In this document: positions 43,599-51,663 of the stretch, piece by piece
Numbering within the stretch: the first letter of the stretch is position 1
Layout of the letters: every line of letters starts with the position of its first letter
NCBI GenBank assembly: GCA_964344185.1
Contig: CAYFMN010000001.1
Span: forward strand, 260,318 to 324,317
Direction of reading: 5' to 3'
Origin: JAJDAT01 sp964344185
GTDB lineage: Bacteria; Nitrospinota; Nitrospinia; Nitrospinales; JAJDAT01
DNA: 64,000 bases
Made by a program: the position numbers and the translations under genes
Notes under the pieces: generated by a model
Told to the model about the DNA's origin: nothing
The model's database searches: none
What the model saw: only the letters and a program-made list of their open reading frames with translations

Positions 43599-44594
43599 AT
43601 GCTAAAGCAAACGGATCAATTCCAGGTTGATTCAAATTCTTTCGAACCGGCTTATTTGGAGCTTCATCGCAGTGGCGAATTGTGGAGGCGTTCTCTTGAG
43701 GCGACGCGTTCATTAGAGTCCTGTGTTGTCTGTCCGCGCGATTGCGAAGTAGATCGTTTAAAAGATGAAAAAGCGGTTTGCAAATCAGGGCGTTTTGCAA
43801 TTGTTTCAAGCTATTTTCCGCATTTTGGAGAAGAAGACTGTTTGCGTGGCTGGAATGGGAGCGGTACTATTTTTTTTTCTATGTGTAATTTACGGTGCGT
43901 GTTTTGTCAAAATCATGATATTAGTCACGTTCCGAGCGGAACAGAAATTCGTCCAATGGTATTGGCGAAAATCATGTTAGATTTGCAAAATAAAGGTTGC
44001 CACAATATAAACTTTGTGACTCCAGAACATGTAGTCCCGCAAATTGTGGAAGCGTTGCCTCATGCGGTTGAGATGGGTTTAAAGGTTCCTTTAGTTTATA
44101 ATACGGGAGCTTATGATTCGCTTGAAAGCTTAAAAGCCATGGAAGGGTTAGTCGATATTTATATGCCGGATCTAAAATTTTTAGATTCTAAATTCTCAAA
44201 GCAATATTTAAAAGCGGAAGATTATCCTCAAACTGCAAAAGCCGGAATAAAAGAGATGTTTTCCCAAGTGGGAAATCTCCAAGTTGATGAAAATGGGTTG
44301 GCAAAAAGAGGAGTTTTAGTGCGGCATCTAGTTATGCCTGGGTTTTTAGATGAAACGCAAAAAGCGATGGAGTTTTTAGCAAATGAAGTATCTGTTCATA
44401 CTTATGTGAATATTATGGACCAGTACCGGCCGTCGGGAAAAGTTTCTGATAAGAGGTATAGCGAGATAAACCGCTCTATTTCAAAAGAAGAACATGATTT
44501 GGCGATTCAGTTTGCAAAAGAGGCGGGTCTTTATAGAATAGACGAGAGAAATCCAAATATCCAAATTGTAGTGGAAAATGGTTTTGAAAAGTAA
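43599..44594 (+). CDS. PflX-like radical SAM protein
   Basis: 331 residues of the PflX group (pyruvate formate-lyase activase homologue). The cluster motif is CNLRCVFCQNHDISH; further cysteines upstream (CVVCPRDCEVDR, AVCKSGRF) are a second conserved group in this family. The C-terminal half is a TIM-barrel-like part with VYNTGAYDSLESLK, VDIYMPDLKFLD and MDQYRPSGKV. True activases modify a glycyl-radical enzyme; no such enzyme is next door, so the target is unknown. The ATG has only a weak Shine-Dalgarno (AAAGG, about 11 bases). The inverted-repeat element lies just upstream. Confidence 0.88.
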   Translation: MLKQTDQFQVDSNSFEPAYLELHRSGELWRRSLEATRSLESCVVCPRDCEVDRLKDEKAVCKSGRFAIVSSYFPHFGEEDCLRGWNGSGTIFFSMCNLRCVFCQNHDISHVPSGTEIRPMVLAKIMLDLQNKGCHNINFVTPEHVVPQIVEALPHAVEMGLKVPLVYNTGAYDSLESLKAMEGLVDIYMPDLKFLDSKFSKQYLKAEDYPQTAKAGIKEMFSQVGNLQVDENGLAKRGVLVRHLVMPGFLDETQKAMEFLANEVSVHTYVNIMDQYRPSGKVSDKRYSEINRSISKEEHDLAIQFAKEAGLYRIDERNPNIQIVVENGFEK

Positions 44595-44690
44595 AACTTG
44601 TGATTACTTTACAAAAAAACTTTTCAGGCTAAAAAAAATAATTTGAGAGTTATTTAAGTTAGTTTTATCAACGATTTTTGACGAGTTGCT

Positions 44691-45110
44691 ATGTCGAGTA
44701 CCGACTACTCATCTTTTGAAGACGATAATCAATGCGCGAAGTGTCTTCCTTCCAAATGCTGTACTTATTTCGCGTTTGAAATTGACGAACCCGTTACCCG
44801 AAAAGATTTTGAAGCTTTATTATGGCAAATAGCCCATGAAAATGTCACTTTTTACATACATAGAAAAAATTGGCATATCATGATCCACAATCGCTGTAGG
44901 TTTTTAACGCCCCAAAACCAATGCGGTATTTATGAGCAAAGACCTTATATTTGCAAAGAACATAGCACCGAGGACTGTGAGTATACCGGAGAAGATTATG
45001 GGTTTACTGAGCATTTTAGGAGTTATGATGAACTTTTAATTTATGTGAAGGAGAATTATAATTTTCGTATAAAAGCAAAACCAACTGGTATATCGCCAAA
45101 CGCTTTATAA
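44691..45110 (+). CDS. YkgJ-type cysteine-cluster protein
   Basis: 139 residues with the YkgJ/putative zinc- or iron-chelating pattern: CAKCLPSKCCTYFAFEID near the start, then NRCRFLTPQNQCGIYEQRPYICKEHSTEDCEY. Eight cysteines are grouped as in the family, which is predicted to bind a metal or Fe-S cluster and has no settled function. It follows the PflX-like gene by about 95 bp on the same strand and may share its transcript. Confidence 0.85.
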   Translation: MSSTDYSSFEDDNQCAKCLPSKCCTYFAFEIDEPVTRKDFEALLWQIAHENVTFYIHRKNWHIMIHNRCRFLTPQNQCGIYEQRPYICKEHSTEDCEYTGEDYGFTEHFRSYDELLIYVKENYNFRIKAKPTGISPNAL

Positions 45111-45148
45111 TTGATATCCGAACCTAAAAGTTCTATTAATTCCGTTTA

Positions 45149-45177
45149 TTGAGAACGTTCATCCCATTTGGTATAAT
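45149..45177 (+). promoter_or_regulatory. Sigma70-type promoter of the pilus operon
   Basis: TTGAGA (45149-45154), a 17-bp spacer and a perfect TATAAT (45172-45177) preceded by TGG (extended -10). Start of transcription is expected near 45184, about 40 bases before the TTG start of the PilF-like gene. Confidence 0.75.
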
Positions 45178-45225
45178 TCCGTTATCTTTTCCCGCTAGCC
45201 TGTTGTCAAAATAAGGAGTTTTATT

Positions 45226-45981
45226 TTGACTTTAACCTCAATTAGGTTAAGTTTTTTCTTTTGTTTGTTTGGAACGACATTATGGTCGTGCGTATCTGGA
45301 AACCAATTAAATCCAATACAAGCTAAAAGTGAGTATAGGCAGGCGATTGAAGCTAAATCCATTAACGCCAAATCCGAAATGTACTCCCATTTGAACAAGG
45401 CAATTCAAATGGACCCTAACGAACCGAACTTTCATTTGGCGCTTGGAAACGCTTACTTAGAAGATGGAGATTTAAAAAATGCGGAAAAAGAATTTTACGA
45501 GACGCTTAAAATAGATTCCAATTATCTTGAGGCGCATCGTAATTTAGGAAGATTGTATATGGCTTCGGGAAAATGGGATAGGGCTATTTCTCAGCTTAAA
45601 CAAAGTCTTGCTAAACCTGGCGTTTCGTCTCCCCAAGAAGTCCATAATTGGTTAGCTCTTTGTTATTATTCTAAAAAAGATATAAATCTTGCTATGGTTG
45701 AGTGGCAGAATGCATTGAAAATCCAAGAAAATGCGTTAATAAGGCTTAATTTAGCGTTGGCTCTAAAGGATTTGGAAAACGATGAGTTAGCCATTCAATC
45801 TCTAAAAAAGGCCGTGCTTTTAAGGCCAAAGCTAGTTCGCGCACGTCACGAGCTAGCTTTATTGCTTTTAAAGAAAAAAAAATTCGATGAAGCAAGAAAA
45901 CAATTTAATCAAGTTATGGAAATCGATAAGGAAGGCAAATTTGCGTTAGAAGCGAGTGAATATTTGCGCTTGATTCCTTAA
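45226..45981 (+). CDS. PilF/PilW-like TPR lipoprotein
   Basis: 251 residues from TTG, supported by AGGAG about 10 bases upstream. A signal peptide ends in a lipobox-like LWSC, so the protein is probably an outer-membrane lipoprotein. Five or six TPRs follow (HLALGNAYLEDGDLKNAEKEFYETL, AHRNLGRLYMASGKWDRAISQLKQ, ARHELALLLLKKKKFDEARKQF). In type IV pilus systems PilF/PilW pilots the PilQ secretin to the outer membrane. The place directly before a RodZ-like gene and PilT genes supports this; the pilF-rodZ order also occurs in pseudomonads. PilQ itself is not in the window. Confidence 0.8.
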   Translation: MTLTSIRLSFFFCLFGTTLWSCVSGNQLNPIQAKSEYRQAIEAKSINAKSEMYSHLNKAIQMDPNEPNFHLALGNAYLEDGDLKNAEKEFYETLKIDSNYLEAHRNLGRLYMASGKWDRAISQLKQSLAKPGVSSPQEVHNWLALCYYSKKDINLAMVEWQNALKIQENALIRLNLALALKDLENDELAIQSLKKAVLLRPKLVRARHELALLLLKKKKFDEARKQFNQVMEIDKEGKFALEASEYLRLIP

Positions 45982-45992
45982 GTTTAGAATTT

Positions 45993-46931
45993 ATGGTTGA
46001 GGATTTTGGAAAATACTTAAGAAGCGAACGGGAAATGCGCGGTATCCCGCTCGAAGAAATAGCTGAAAATACAAAAATCCAAAAGCGTTTTCTTGAAGCT
46101 TTGGAAACAAATTATTATGAAGCTCTACCTGGCGAAGTTTTCGTTCGCGGTTTTGTTCATTCATACGCAAAAGCAATTGGCGCCGATATAGATGAAATAT
46201 TAGGAAAATTTGACGAAACTGTAGGACACAAAAGAAAAGATGAAATTCATAAAGGAGAACTGGACAAAAACCAAGCTTATTTGAGAAGCCGAAAAATTTA
46301 TCGTTTTATAAGTGTGATTGTTATAATTCTTATATTTGGAGTTGTTGTCTATGGAGTTACTAAGTTAGTTAATAATTTGGGAGACTCCCAAGTTTCTTCG
46401 GCTAAATCTGAGATAATTAGCAAACCTGGGACCTCAGTCGATTTAAATAAAAGTACCCAAAAAATAAAGCCTTTAAAGTCCGTATCAATTAACCAAGAGC
46501 AGTCTCTTTCTTCAGCTAATGTTTCTACGGCGACAGCGGAAGAAATTTCAAAGGCAACTGCTCAAGTTGTTAAAAAAAATGAAGTTATTGAAGAAAAAGA
46601 GAAGCAAAAAAGCCTAGAAGCGGTCAATAAAGATGATATAATTGAAGCTTTGGAAGACAGAAGCCAGCCTGAAAACCTGAAACCTTTAGAGTTAACTATT
46701 AGGGCGAAAAAAGAATCGTGGTTTCATTTGGTTATTGATGGGAAAAACGAGGAAGACTTCATTTTGCCTGAAAATACGGGCAAAACATTTCGAGGAAATC
46801 TTAAATTCAAAATAACCATTGGAAATCGTGACGGAGTTCAGTTAGCTTTGAATGGGAAAATTTTGAAATTACCTGTAAGTGAGGGTAATGTATTAAGGGA
46901 TTTTTTAATTGAACCAAAAACCTCGGGGTAA
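45993..46931 (+). CDS. RodZ-like membrane protein with N-terminal HTH
   Basis: 312 residues. An N-terminal Cro/XRE-like helix-turn-helix (FGKYLRSEREMRGIPLEEIAENTKIQKRFLEALE, FVRGFVHSYAKAIGAD) is followed by a single membrane span (IYRFISVIVIILIFGVVVYGV, about residue 105-127), a Ser/Lys-rich linker and the C-terminal DUF4115 beta domain (LTIRAKKESWFHLVIDGK...LKFKITIGNRDGVQLALNGK). RodZ ties MreB to the cell-wall machinery in rods, and relatives such as this one occur in pilus operons. 12 bp after the PilF-like gene and 10 bp before pilT: one transcription unit. Confidence 0.88.
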   Translation: MVEDFGKYLRSEREMRGIPLEEIAENTKIQKRFLEALETNYYEALPGEVFVRGFVHSYAKAIGADIDEILGKFDETVGHKRKDEIHKGELDKNQAYLRSRKIYRFISVIVIILIFGVVVYGVTKLVNNLGDSQVSSAKSEIISKPGTSVDLNKSTQKIKPLKSVSINQEQSLSSANVSTATAEEISKATAQVVKKNEVIEEKEKQKSLEAVNKDDIIEALEDRSQPENLKPLELTIRAKKESWFHLVIDGKNEEDFILPENTGKTFRGNLKFKITIGNRDGVQLALNGKILKLPVSEGNVLRDFLIEPKTSG

Positions 46932-46940
46932 TCCTTAATT

Positions 46941-48014
46941 ATGGCCAAAATTGACGCTTTTTTTAAATTAATGAACGAGCAAGGAGCTTCCGATTTGCAT
47001 TTGGTTTCCGGCTCGCAACCTATTCTTCGCGTTCATGGGGAAATGGAAAGGGTTAAGTTTAAGCCATTTACCAATGACGACCTCAAGGCGATGCTGTATG
47101 AAATAGCTCCTGAAGATAAGATAAAGCTATTTGAAGAAACAGGAGATATCGATTTTGCTTATGAGATTCCCAACCTTGCAAGATATCGCGCTAACTTTTT
47201 CCAACAAAAGTGGGGGATTGGCGCTGTTTTTAGGGAAATTCCAAGCACAATTTTGACTGCGGAGCAGCTAGGTCTCCCGCCAATTGTTACTAAATTATCC
47301 ATGCTTCATAAAGGATTAGTATTAGTGACAGGGCCAACGGGGAGCGGGAAGTCGACTACCTTAGCGGCAATGATGGATTATGCTAATAAAAATAGGAAAG
47401 ATCATATACTAACAATTGAAGATCCGGTTGAATTTGTTCATAAGAGTCAAAGTTCTATTATTAATCATCGCGAAGTAGGAATTCATACCCAAAGTTTTTC
47501 TTCTGCTTTAAGAGGAGCGTTACGCGAAGATCCCGACATTATTTTAGTCGGTGAAATGAGAGACTTGGAAACTATATCCCTGGCGTTGGAAGCCGCCTCA
47601 ACGGGTCACTTGGTTTTTGGGACTTTGCATACTCAAAGCGCAGGTAAAACGATTGATCGTGTTATTGACGTTTTTCCCGCAAATCAGCAAGCTCAAATTA
47701 GAACCACTTTGTCCGAAGCTTTAAAAGGCGTTATCGCTCAAAATCTTTTTAAGCGGATTGATAAAAAAGGACGTATGGCTGTGTTAGAAATTTTGGTCGT
47801 TACTTCCGCTGTTTCTAATTTAATTCGAGAAGGAAAAACGTTTCAGATTCCTTCAGTAATTCAAACTGGTAAAAAATATGGAATGCAATCTCTTGACGAT
47901 GCCATTTTAAAAGCGCTGGAAGAAAAGAAAGTAAGCGCTGAGGATGCATTCGACAAAGCGATTGTTAAAGACCGTTTTATTCCTTTTTTAAAAACACCGC
48001 CAGACTTTTATTAG
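46941..48014 (+). CDS. pilT: Type IV pilus retraction ATPase PilT
   Basis: 357 residues. Walker A GPTGSGKSTT at about residue 131, the Asp box LTIEDPVEFVH, Walker B DPDIILVGEMRDLETI, and the His box TGHLVFGTLHTQSA. The N-terminal PAS-like domain opens with ASDLHLVSGSQPILRVHGEM, diagnostic of PilT. The hexamer depolymerises pilin at the inner-membrane base. AIRNLIREGKT-type C-terminal retraction motif is present as SAVSNLIREGKTFQIPSVIQ. It precedes a second PilT-type gene by 5 bp. Confidence 0.95.
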   Translation: MAKIDAFFKLMNEQGASDLHLVSGSQPILRVHGEMERVKFKPFTNDDLKAMLYEIAPEDKIKLFEETGDIDFAYEIPNLARYRANFFQQKWGIGAVFREIPSTILTAEQLGLPPIVTKLSMLHKGLVLVTGPTGSGKSTTLAAMMDYANKNRKDHILTIEDPVEFVHKSQSSIINHREVGIHTQSFSSALRGALREDPDIILVGEMRDLETISLALEAASTGHLVFGTLHTQSAGKTIDRVIDVFPANQQAQIRTTLSEALKGVIAQNLFKRIDKKGRMAVLEILVVTSAVSNLIREGKTFQIPSVIQTGKKYGMQSLDDAILKALEEKKVSAEDAFDKAIVKDRFIPFLKTPPDFY

Positions 48015-48019
48015 ATATT

Positions 48020-49189
48020 ATGCGAAAAGCGGAAATCGATTACATTTTAACCACAATGCTGGAGGCGTTTGGAAATATTTCCGATTTAAATATTACCGTC
48101 GGTAAACCTTTCCAAGTTGAATCTTCCGGTCAATTGACGGGAGTGCCTTTAGAGCCTTCCATCGACAAACTTACTCCATTTCAAGCTGAAGTTTTTGCGT
48201 TAAATTTGATAAATTCTGATCGCAGGTTGACGGAAATTTTGTTAAGAGAGGGATCTTGCGATTGCTCTTATTTCTTAGTTGGTAAAGCGCGCTTTCGGGT
48301 AAATATTTTTTCGCAGAGAGGAAATTACACGATTGTTTTACGTAAACTTGAGACTAGAATTCCATCCATAGAGGAATTAAAGTTACCAGGACAGTTTGCT
48401 AAAGCCGCTGAAGAAAAGAATGGACTGATTTTAGTAACAGGCGCTACTGGAAGTGGAAAGTCCACTACCTTAGCGGCGCTTTTGAATAAAATGAATCTTG
48501 ATAAATCAATCCATATTGTTACCTTGGAAGATCCTGTTGAATTTGTCCATCCTCATAAAAAAGCGACTTTTAACCAACGTGAATTGGGAAGCGACTATGA
48601 CTCTTTTGCCTCAGGACTTCGCGCCGCTCTTCGACAAGCTCCTAAAGTTATTCTAGTGGGCGAAATGAGAGATCGTGAAACGGTAGAAATCGGTATGAGC
48701 GCCGCAGAAACCGGACATCTTGTTTTGAGCACCCTTCATACAGTCGACGCTGGACAAACAATTAATAGAATTGTCGGTATGTTTGAGCAAGAAGAGGAAC
48801 AGCAAATTAGACTTAGGTTAGCCGATACAGTTCGTTATATTATTTGCCAAAGGTTATTACCCAAGAAAGGTGGAGGAAGGGTTGCCTTATTGGAAATAAT
48901 GACTTCTAATTTAAGAGTTAAAGATACCATTATAAACGGCGAGTCAGAGGGTAAAACTTTTTACGAGATTATTTCTAACGGCGACGCTTATGGTATGTGG
49001 ACTTTTGATCAACATATCCTAAGGCTTTTCAAGGAAGATTTGATTACCGAAGAGACTGCAATGGCTTACGCTTCGCGAAAAGCGGTTGTTGGACGTGGGT
49101 TGGATACTTATAAGGCTGAACGTGGAGAAAAAACGACTGATATTGAAGATTTGAGTATGGATGACGATTATGGCAAACCTTCAATTTGA
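48020..49189 (+). CDS. pilU: Second PilT-type ATPase (PilU-like)
   Basis: 389 residues. Walker A GATGSGKSTT at about residue 141, Asp box VTLEDPVEFVHP, Walker B APKVILVGEMRDRETV, His box TGHLVLSTLHTVDAGQTINRI. The N-terminus is more divergent than in PilT and includes a CDCSYFLVGKARFRVNIF segment. In the C-terminal region the PilT retraction motif is modified (LRVKDTIINGESEGKTFYEII), and a charged tail follows, as in PilU, the PilT-dependent accessory retraction motor. Symbol is by similarity of arrangement; orthology to PilU is not proved. Confidence 0.85.
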   Translation: MRKAEIDYILTTMLEAFGNISDLNITVGKPFQVESSGQLTGVPLEPSIDKLTPFQAEVFALNLINSDRRLTEILLREGSCDCSYFLVGKARFRVNIFSQRGNYTIVLRKLETRIPSIEELKLPGQFAKAAEEKNGLILVTGATGSGKSTTLAALLNKMNLDKSIHIVTLEDPVEFVHPHKKATFNQRELGSDYDSFASGLRAALRQAPKVILVGEMRDRETVEIGMSAAETGHLVLSTLHTVDAGQTINRIVGMFEQEEEQQIRLRLADTVRYIICQRLLPKKGGGRVALLEIMTSNLRVKDTIINGESEGKTFYEIISNGDAYGMWTFDQHILRLFKEDLITEETAMAYASRKAVVGRGLDTYKAERGEKTTDIEDLSMDDDYGKPSI

Positions 49190-49219
49190 CGGTTGTCATT
49201 AAGCTGAAAGGAAAATTGA

Positions 49220-49915
49220 ATGCTGGTTGAATGTTCTTCGTGTCAATATGAAATAAATATTCCTGATAAAAAAGTTCCTGCAGGTAGGGCGTTTAATGTT
49301 TCATGTCCAAAATGTAAGAATAAAGTTCGCGTAGACGGTCATATGAAAAAAGATTCAGAACCTGAAAAAGAAACTTTGCCCCCTGAAGTTTCGTCAAATA
49401 CAGCTTCTCAAGATAGCGGTAGTGAAATTGATACGGGAGTTGTGGTTGACTCGGGATTTGAAGATGATGAGATACCATTTTATAACGAAACCGATAAAGT
49501 CGCATTAATTTTGGTAGATAAAGGCCAAGATGTATGGACAAAGACATTAGAGGGAATGGGTTATAAATTTCAAATTGCCAAATCTCCCGAACAAGCCGCT
49601 CACAAAATGAAATTTACACAATTTCATTTTGTGGTTTTGAGTGAAATGTTCGAGAGAAAAAACTTGGAGGAGAACGAAGCTTATAAATTTATTATTGAAA
49701 TGCCGATGTCCACTCGGCGCAAAATGTTTGTTGTTATGATGGGATCTAACTTTAAATCTGGTCATAATATGCAGGCTTTTGCATGTAGCGTTAATTTGGT
49801 AGTAAACGAAAACGACACGGCTAGGTTTTCTGAGCTGTTAAAGCAATCTATTATCGAAAACGACACTTTTTATAAAGTATATAAAGAAACTCTCACGGCT
49901 TTAGGCAAAATATGA
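49220..49915 (+). CDS. Zinc-ribbon protein with degenerate receiver-like domain
   Basis: 231 residues. The N-terminus is an MJ0042/zinc-ribbon (VECSSCQYEINIP, VSCPKCKNKVRVD), followed by an acidic linker rich in Glu, Asp and Ser, and from about residue 90 an alpha/beta domain (VALILVDKGQDVWTKTLEGMGYKFQIAKSPEQAAHKM, FHFVVLSEMFE, KMFVVMMGSNFKSGHNMQAF) with receiver-like order but no clean phosphoacceptor site. It is embedded in the pilus operon and overlaps the next gene by 4 bases (ATGA). Partner or regulator of the motor ATPases is a guess from context. Confidence 0.7.
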   Translation: MLVECSSCQYEINIPDKKVPAGRAFNVSCPKCKNKVRVDGHMKKDSEPEKETLPPEVSSNTASQDSGSEIDTGVVVDSGFEDDEIPFYNETDKVALILVDKGQDVWTKTLEGMGYKFQIAKSPEQAAHKMKFTQFHFVVLSEMFERKNLEENEAYKFIIEMPMSTRRKMFVVMMGSNFKSGHNMQAFACSVNLVVNENDTARFSELLKQSIIENDTFYKVYKETLTALGKI

Positions 49916-50334
49916 CACTTGAAGATACCCCTTATATCCAAAGATATTCAGATGGAGACACCATTATTTCGGAAGGTGTAGTTAGCAACAATGCTTGTGT
50001 TTTATTATCTGGAAAAGTAAAAATTACCAAAAAAGTTGATAAAAAAACGGTTGTTATTAGTACTCTTAAGAAAGGCGACGTTTTTGGAGAAATGGGGCTA
50101 ATTTCTAACTCTTTAAGAAGCGCTAATGTTTCCGCTATAGGAGATGTAACCATAGGAATTATTGACAAGGAACGATTTGACGCTCTTTTAAAAGAGGTTC
50201 CCGAGGATTTAAGATTAGTCTTTTCGGCTCTAGTTGAAAGGTTAAGAGTAACTACAGAAAAACTTAGTCGTATCGGAGTGGAGTTAGAAAATACTAGAAA
50301 TGTCATTCATTCCATTTCTTTAAAAAACGGTTAG
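49912..50334 (+). CDS. Cyclic nucleotide-binding domain protein (stand-alone)
   Basis: 140 residues forming one cNMP-binding domain: RYSDGDTIISEGVVSNNACVLLSGKVKITK, then the phosphate-binding-cassette region FGEMGLISNSLRSANVSAIGDVTI. The canonical cassette has FGE(I/L)AL...RAA; here the Arg is kept as RSANVSA, so cyclic-nucleotide binding is possible. A C-terminal helix (LRVTTEKLSRIGVELEN) follows and there is no DNA-binding domain. Its start overlaps the zinc-ribbon gene, and it lies just before pilC. Inferred role: link between a second messenger and pilus assembly or retraction. Confidence 0.82.
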   Translation: MTLEDTPYIQRYSDGDTIISEGVVSNNACVLLSGKVKITKKVDKKTVVISTLKKGDVFGEMGLISNSLRSANVSAIGDVTIGIIDKERFDALLKEVPEDLRLVFSALVERLRVTTEKLSRIGVELENTRNVIHSISLKNG

Positions 50335-50346
50335 CTTAAGCCGTAT

Positions 50347-51549
50347 ATGCCCAAATTCCAATATGAGACTCGCGTTCGCGGAAAAAAACAAACAGGTGAA
50401 ATAGAAGCAGAAAACGAACGCGCCGCAATAAACCTACTCGCCAAAAAAAATATAAGGGTGCAGACGGTTCAGCTGAAAAAAAGTTGGACTGAAGTCGAAC
50501 TCTTTGAATCTAAACAAAAAATTACTGAAAAAGATGTGGTTTTGTTCACTCGTCAGTTTTCTACGATGATTGATGCGGGCTTACCCATGGTCCAGTGTTT
50601 AGATATCTTTGCAAAACAAGCTGAAAATAAAACTTTCGCGGACATTATTCGAGATATAAAAACAAATATTGAAGTAGGGTCGAATTTATCTGACGCATTA
50701 AGAAAACACCCCGATACGTTTGATAGTCTTTATTGCAATATGATTGAAGCTGGAGAATCTGGGGGTACATTAGATGTTATCTTGCAAAGATTGGCCGGTT
50801 ACATTGAAAAGGCTTTAGCTCTTAAAGCGAAAGTAAAATCGGCGATGGTTTATCCCGGAGTAATTGTCTCTGTCGCTTTTCTGGTTGTTGCATTTCTAAT
50901 GGTATTTGTAATTCCCTCGTTTGCCGCTATGTTTGAAAAAGGCGGGGCGGAGTTACCGTGGCCTACCGCTGTAGTAATGGATGTCAGTAATTTTTTTCGT
51001 TTCAGTTGGTATTATATGATTGCCGGAGCGGTTGCCTTTGTTTTTATTTTTAAGAAGATTTATGCGACTGAAAAGGGAAGATATGAAATTGATAAATATT
51101 CTTTAAAAGCTCCGGTTTTTGGACCTTTGCTCAGAAAAGTTGCGGTTGCCAAGTTTACTCGAACACTGGCAACTTTAATTTCTGGAGGCGTTCCTATTAT
51201 CGAAGGATTAAATATTTGCGCCAGAATTGCGGGAAATAAGATCATCGAAATCGCTATATTTAAAACGATAGAAGCTATTAAGGAAGGGGAAACTATTGCT
51301 GCGCCATTAGAACGCCAGAATGTGTTCCCGCCAATGGTGGTTCAGATGATTGACGTTGGGGAAGCGTCTGGGGCATTAGACGCTATGCTTGAAAAAATTG
51401 CGGATTTTTATGATGAAGAGGTAGACAATGCGGTAGAAGCTATGACGTCTTTACTAGAGCCAATGCTCATGGTTTTTTTAGGAGTTATTATTGGATTTAT
51501 TGTTGTAGCTATGTATTTACCCATATTCAAAATGGGAGAAGCGACTTAA
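50347..51549 (+). CDS. pilC: Type IV pilus inner-membrane platform protein PilC
   Basis: 400 residues with two T2SF/GspF repeats (FTRQFSTMIDAGLPMVQCLDIF... and FTRTLATLISGGVPIIEGLNIC...), each followed by GESGGTLD or GEASGALDAML motifs and membrane helices (VIVSVAFLVVAFLMVFVIPSFAAMF; LMVFLGVIIGFIVVAMYLPIF). N-terminal KFQYETRVRGKKQTGEIEAENE is typical. PilC anchors the extension and retraction motors. PilB and the pilins are not in this window. The gene is 12 bp after the cNMP protein. Confidence 0.95.
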   Translation: MPKFQYETRVRGKKQTGEIEAENERAAINLLAKKNIRVQTVQLKKSWTEVELFESKQKITEKDVVLFTRQFSTMIDAGLPMVQCLDIFAKQAENKTFADIIRDIKTNIEVGSNLSDALRKHPDTFDSLYCNMIEAGESGGTLDVILQRLAGYIEKALALKAKVKSAMVYPGVIVSVAFLVVAFLMVFVIPSFAAMFEKGGAELPWPTAVVMDVSNFFRFSWYYMIAGAVAFVFIFKKIYATEKGRYEIDKYSLKAPVFGPLLRKVAVAKFTRTLATLISGGVPIIEGLNICARIAGNKIIEIAIFKTIEAIKEGETIAAPLERQNVFPPMVVQMIDVGEASGALDAMLEKIADFYDEEVDNAVEAMTSLLEPMLMVFLGVIIGFIVVAMYLPIFKMGEAT

Positions 51550-51663
51550 GGATAAGTTTATAAATTTTAAAAGCTATTTTTGATAAACTGTACGAAATTG
51601 AAATTGGTCTCAAACCTTTTTTAGATAGCCTCTAGATTTATTGAGATTGAGAGAAATTTCCCA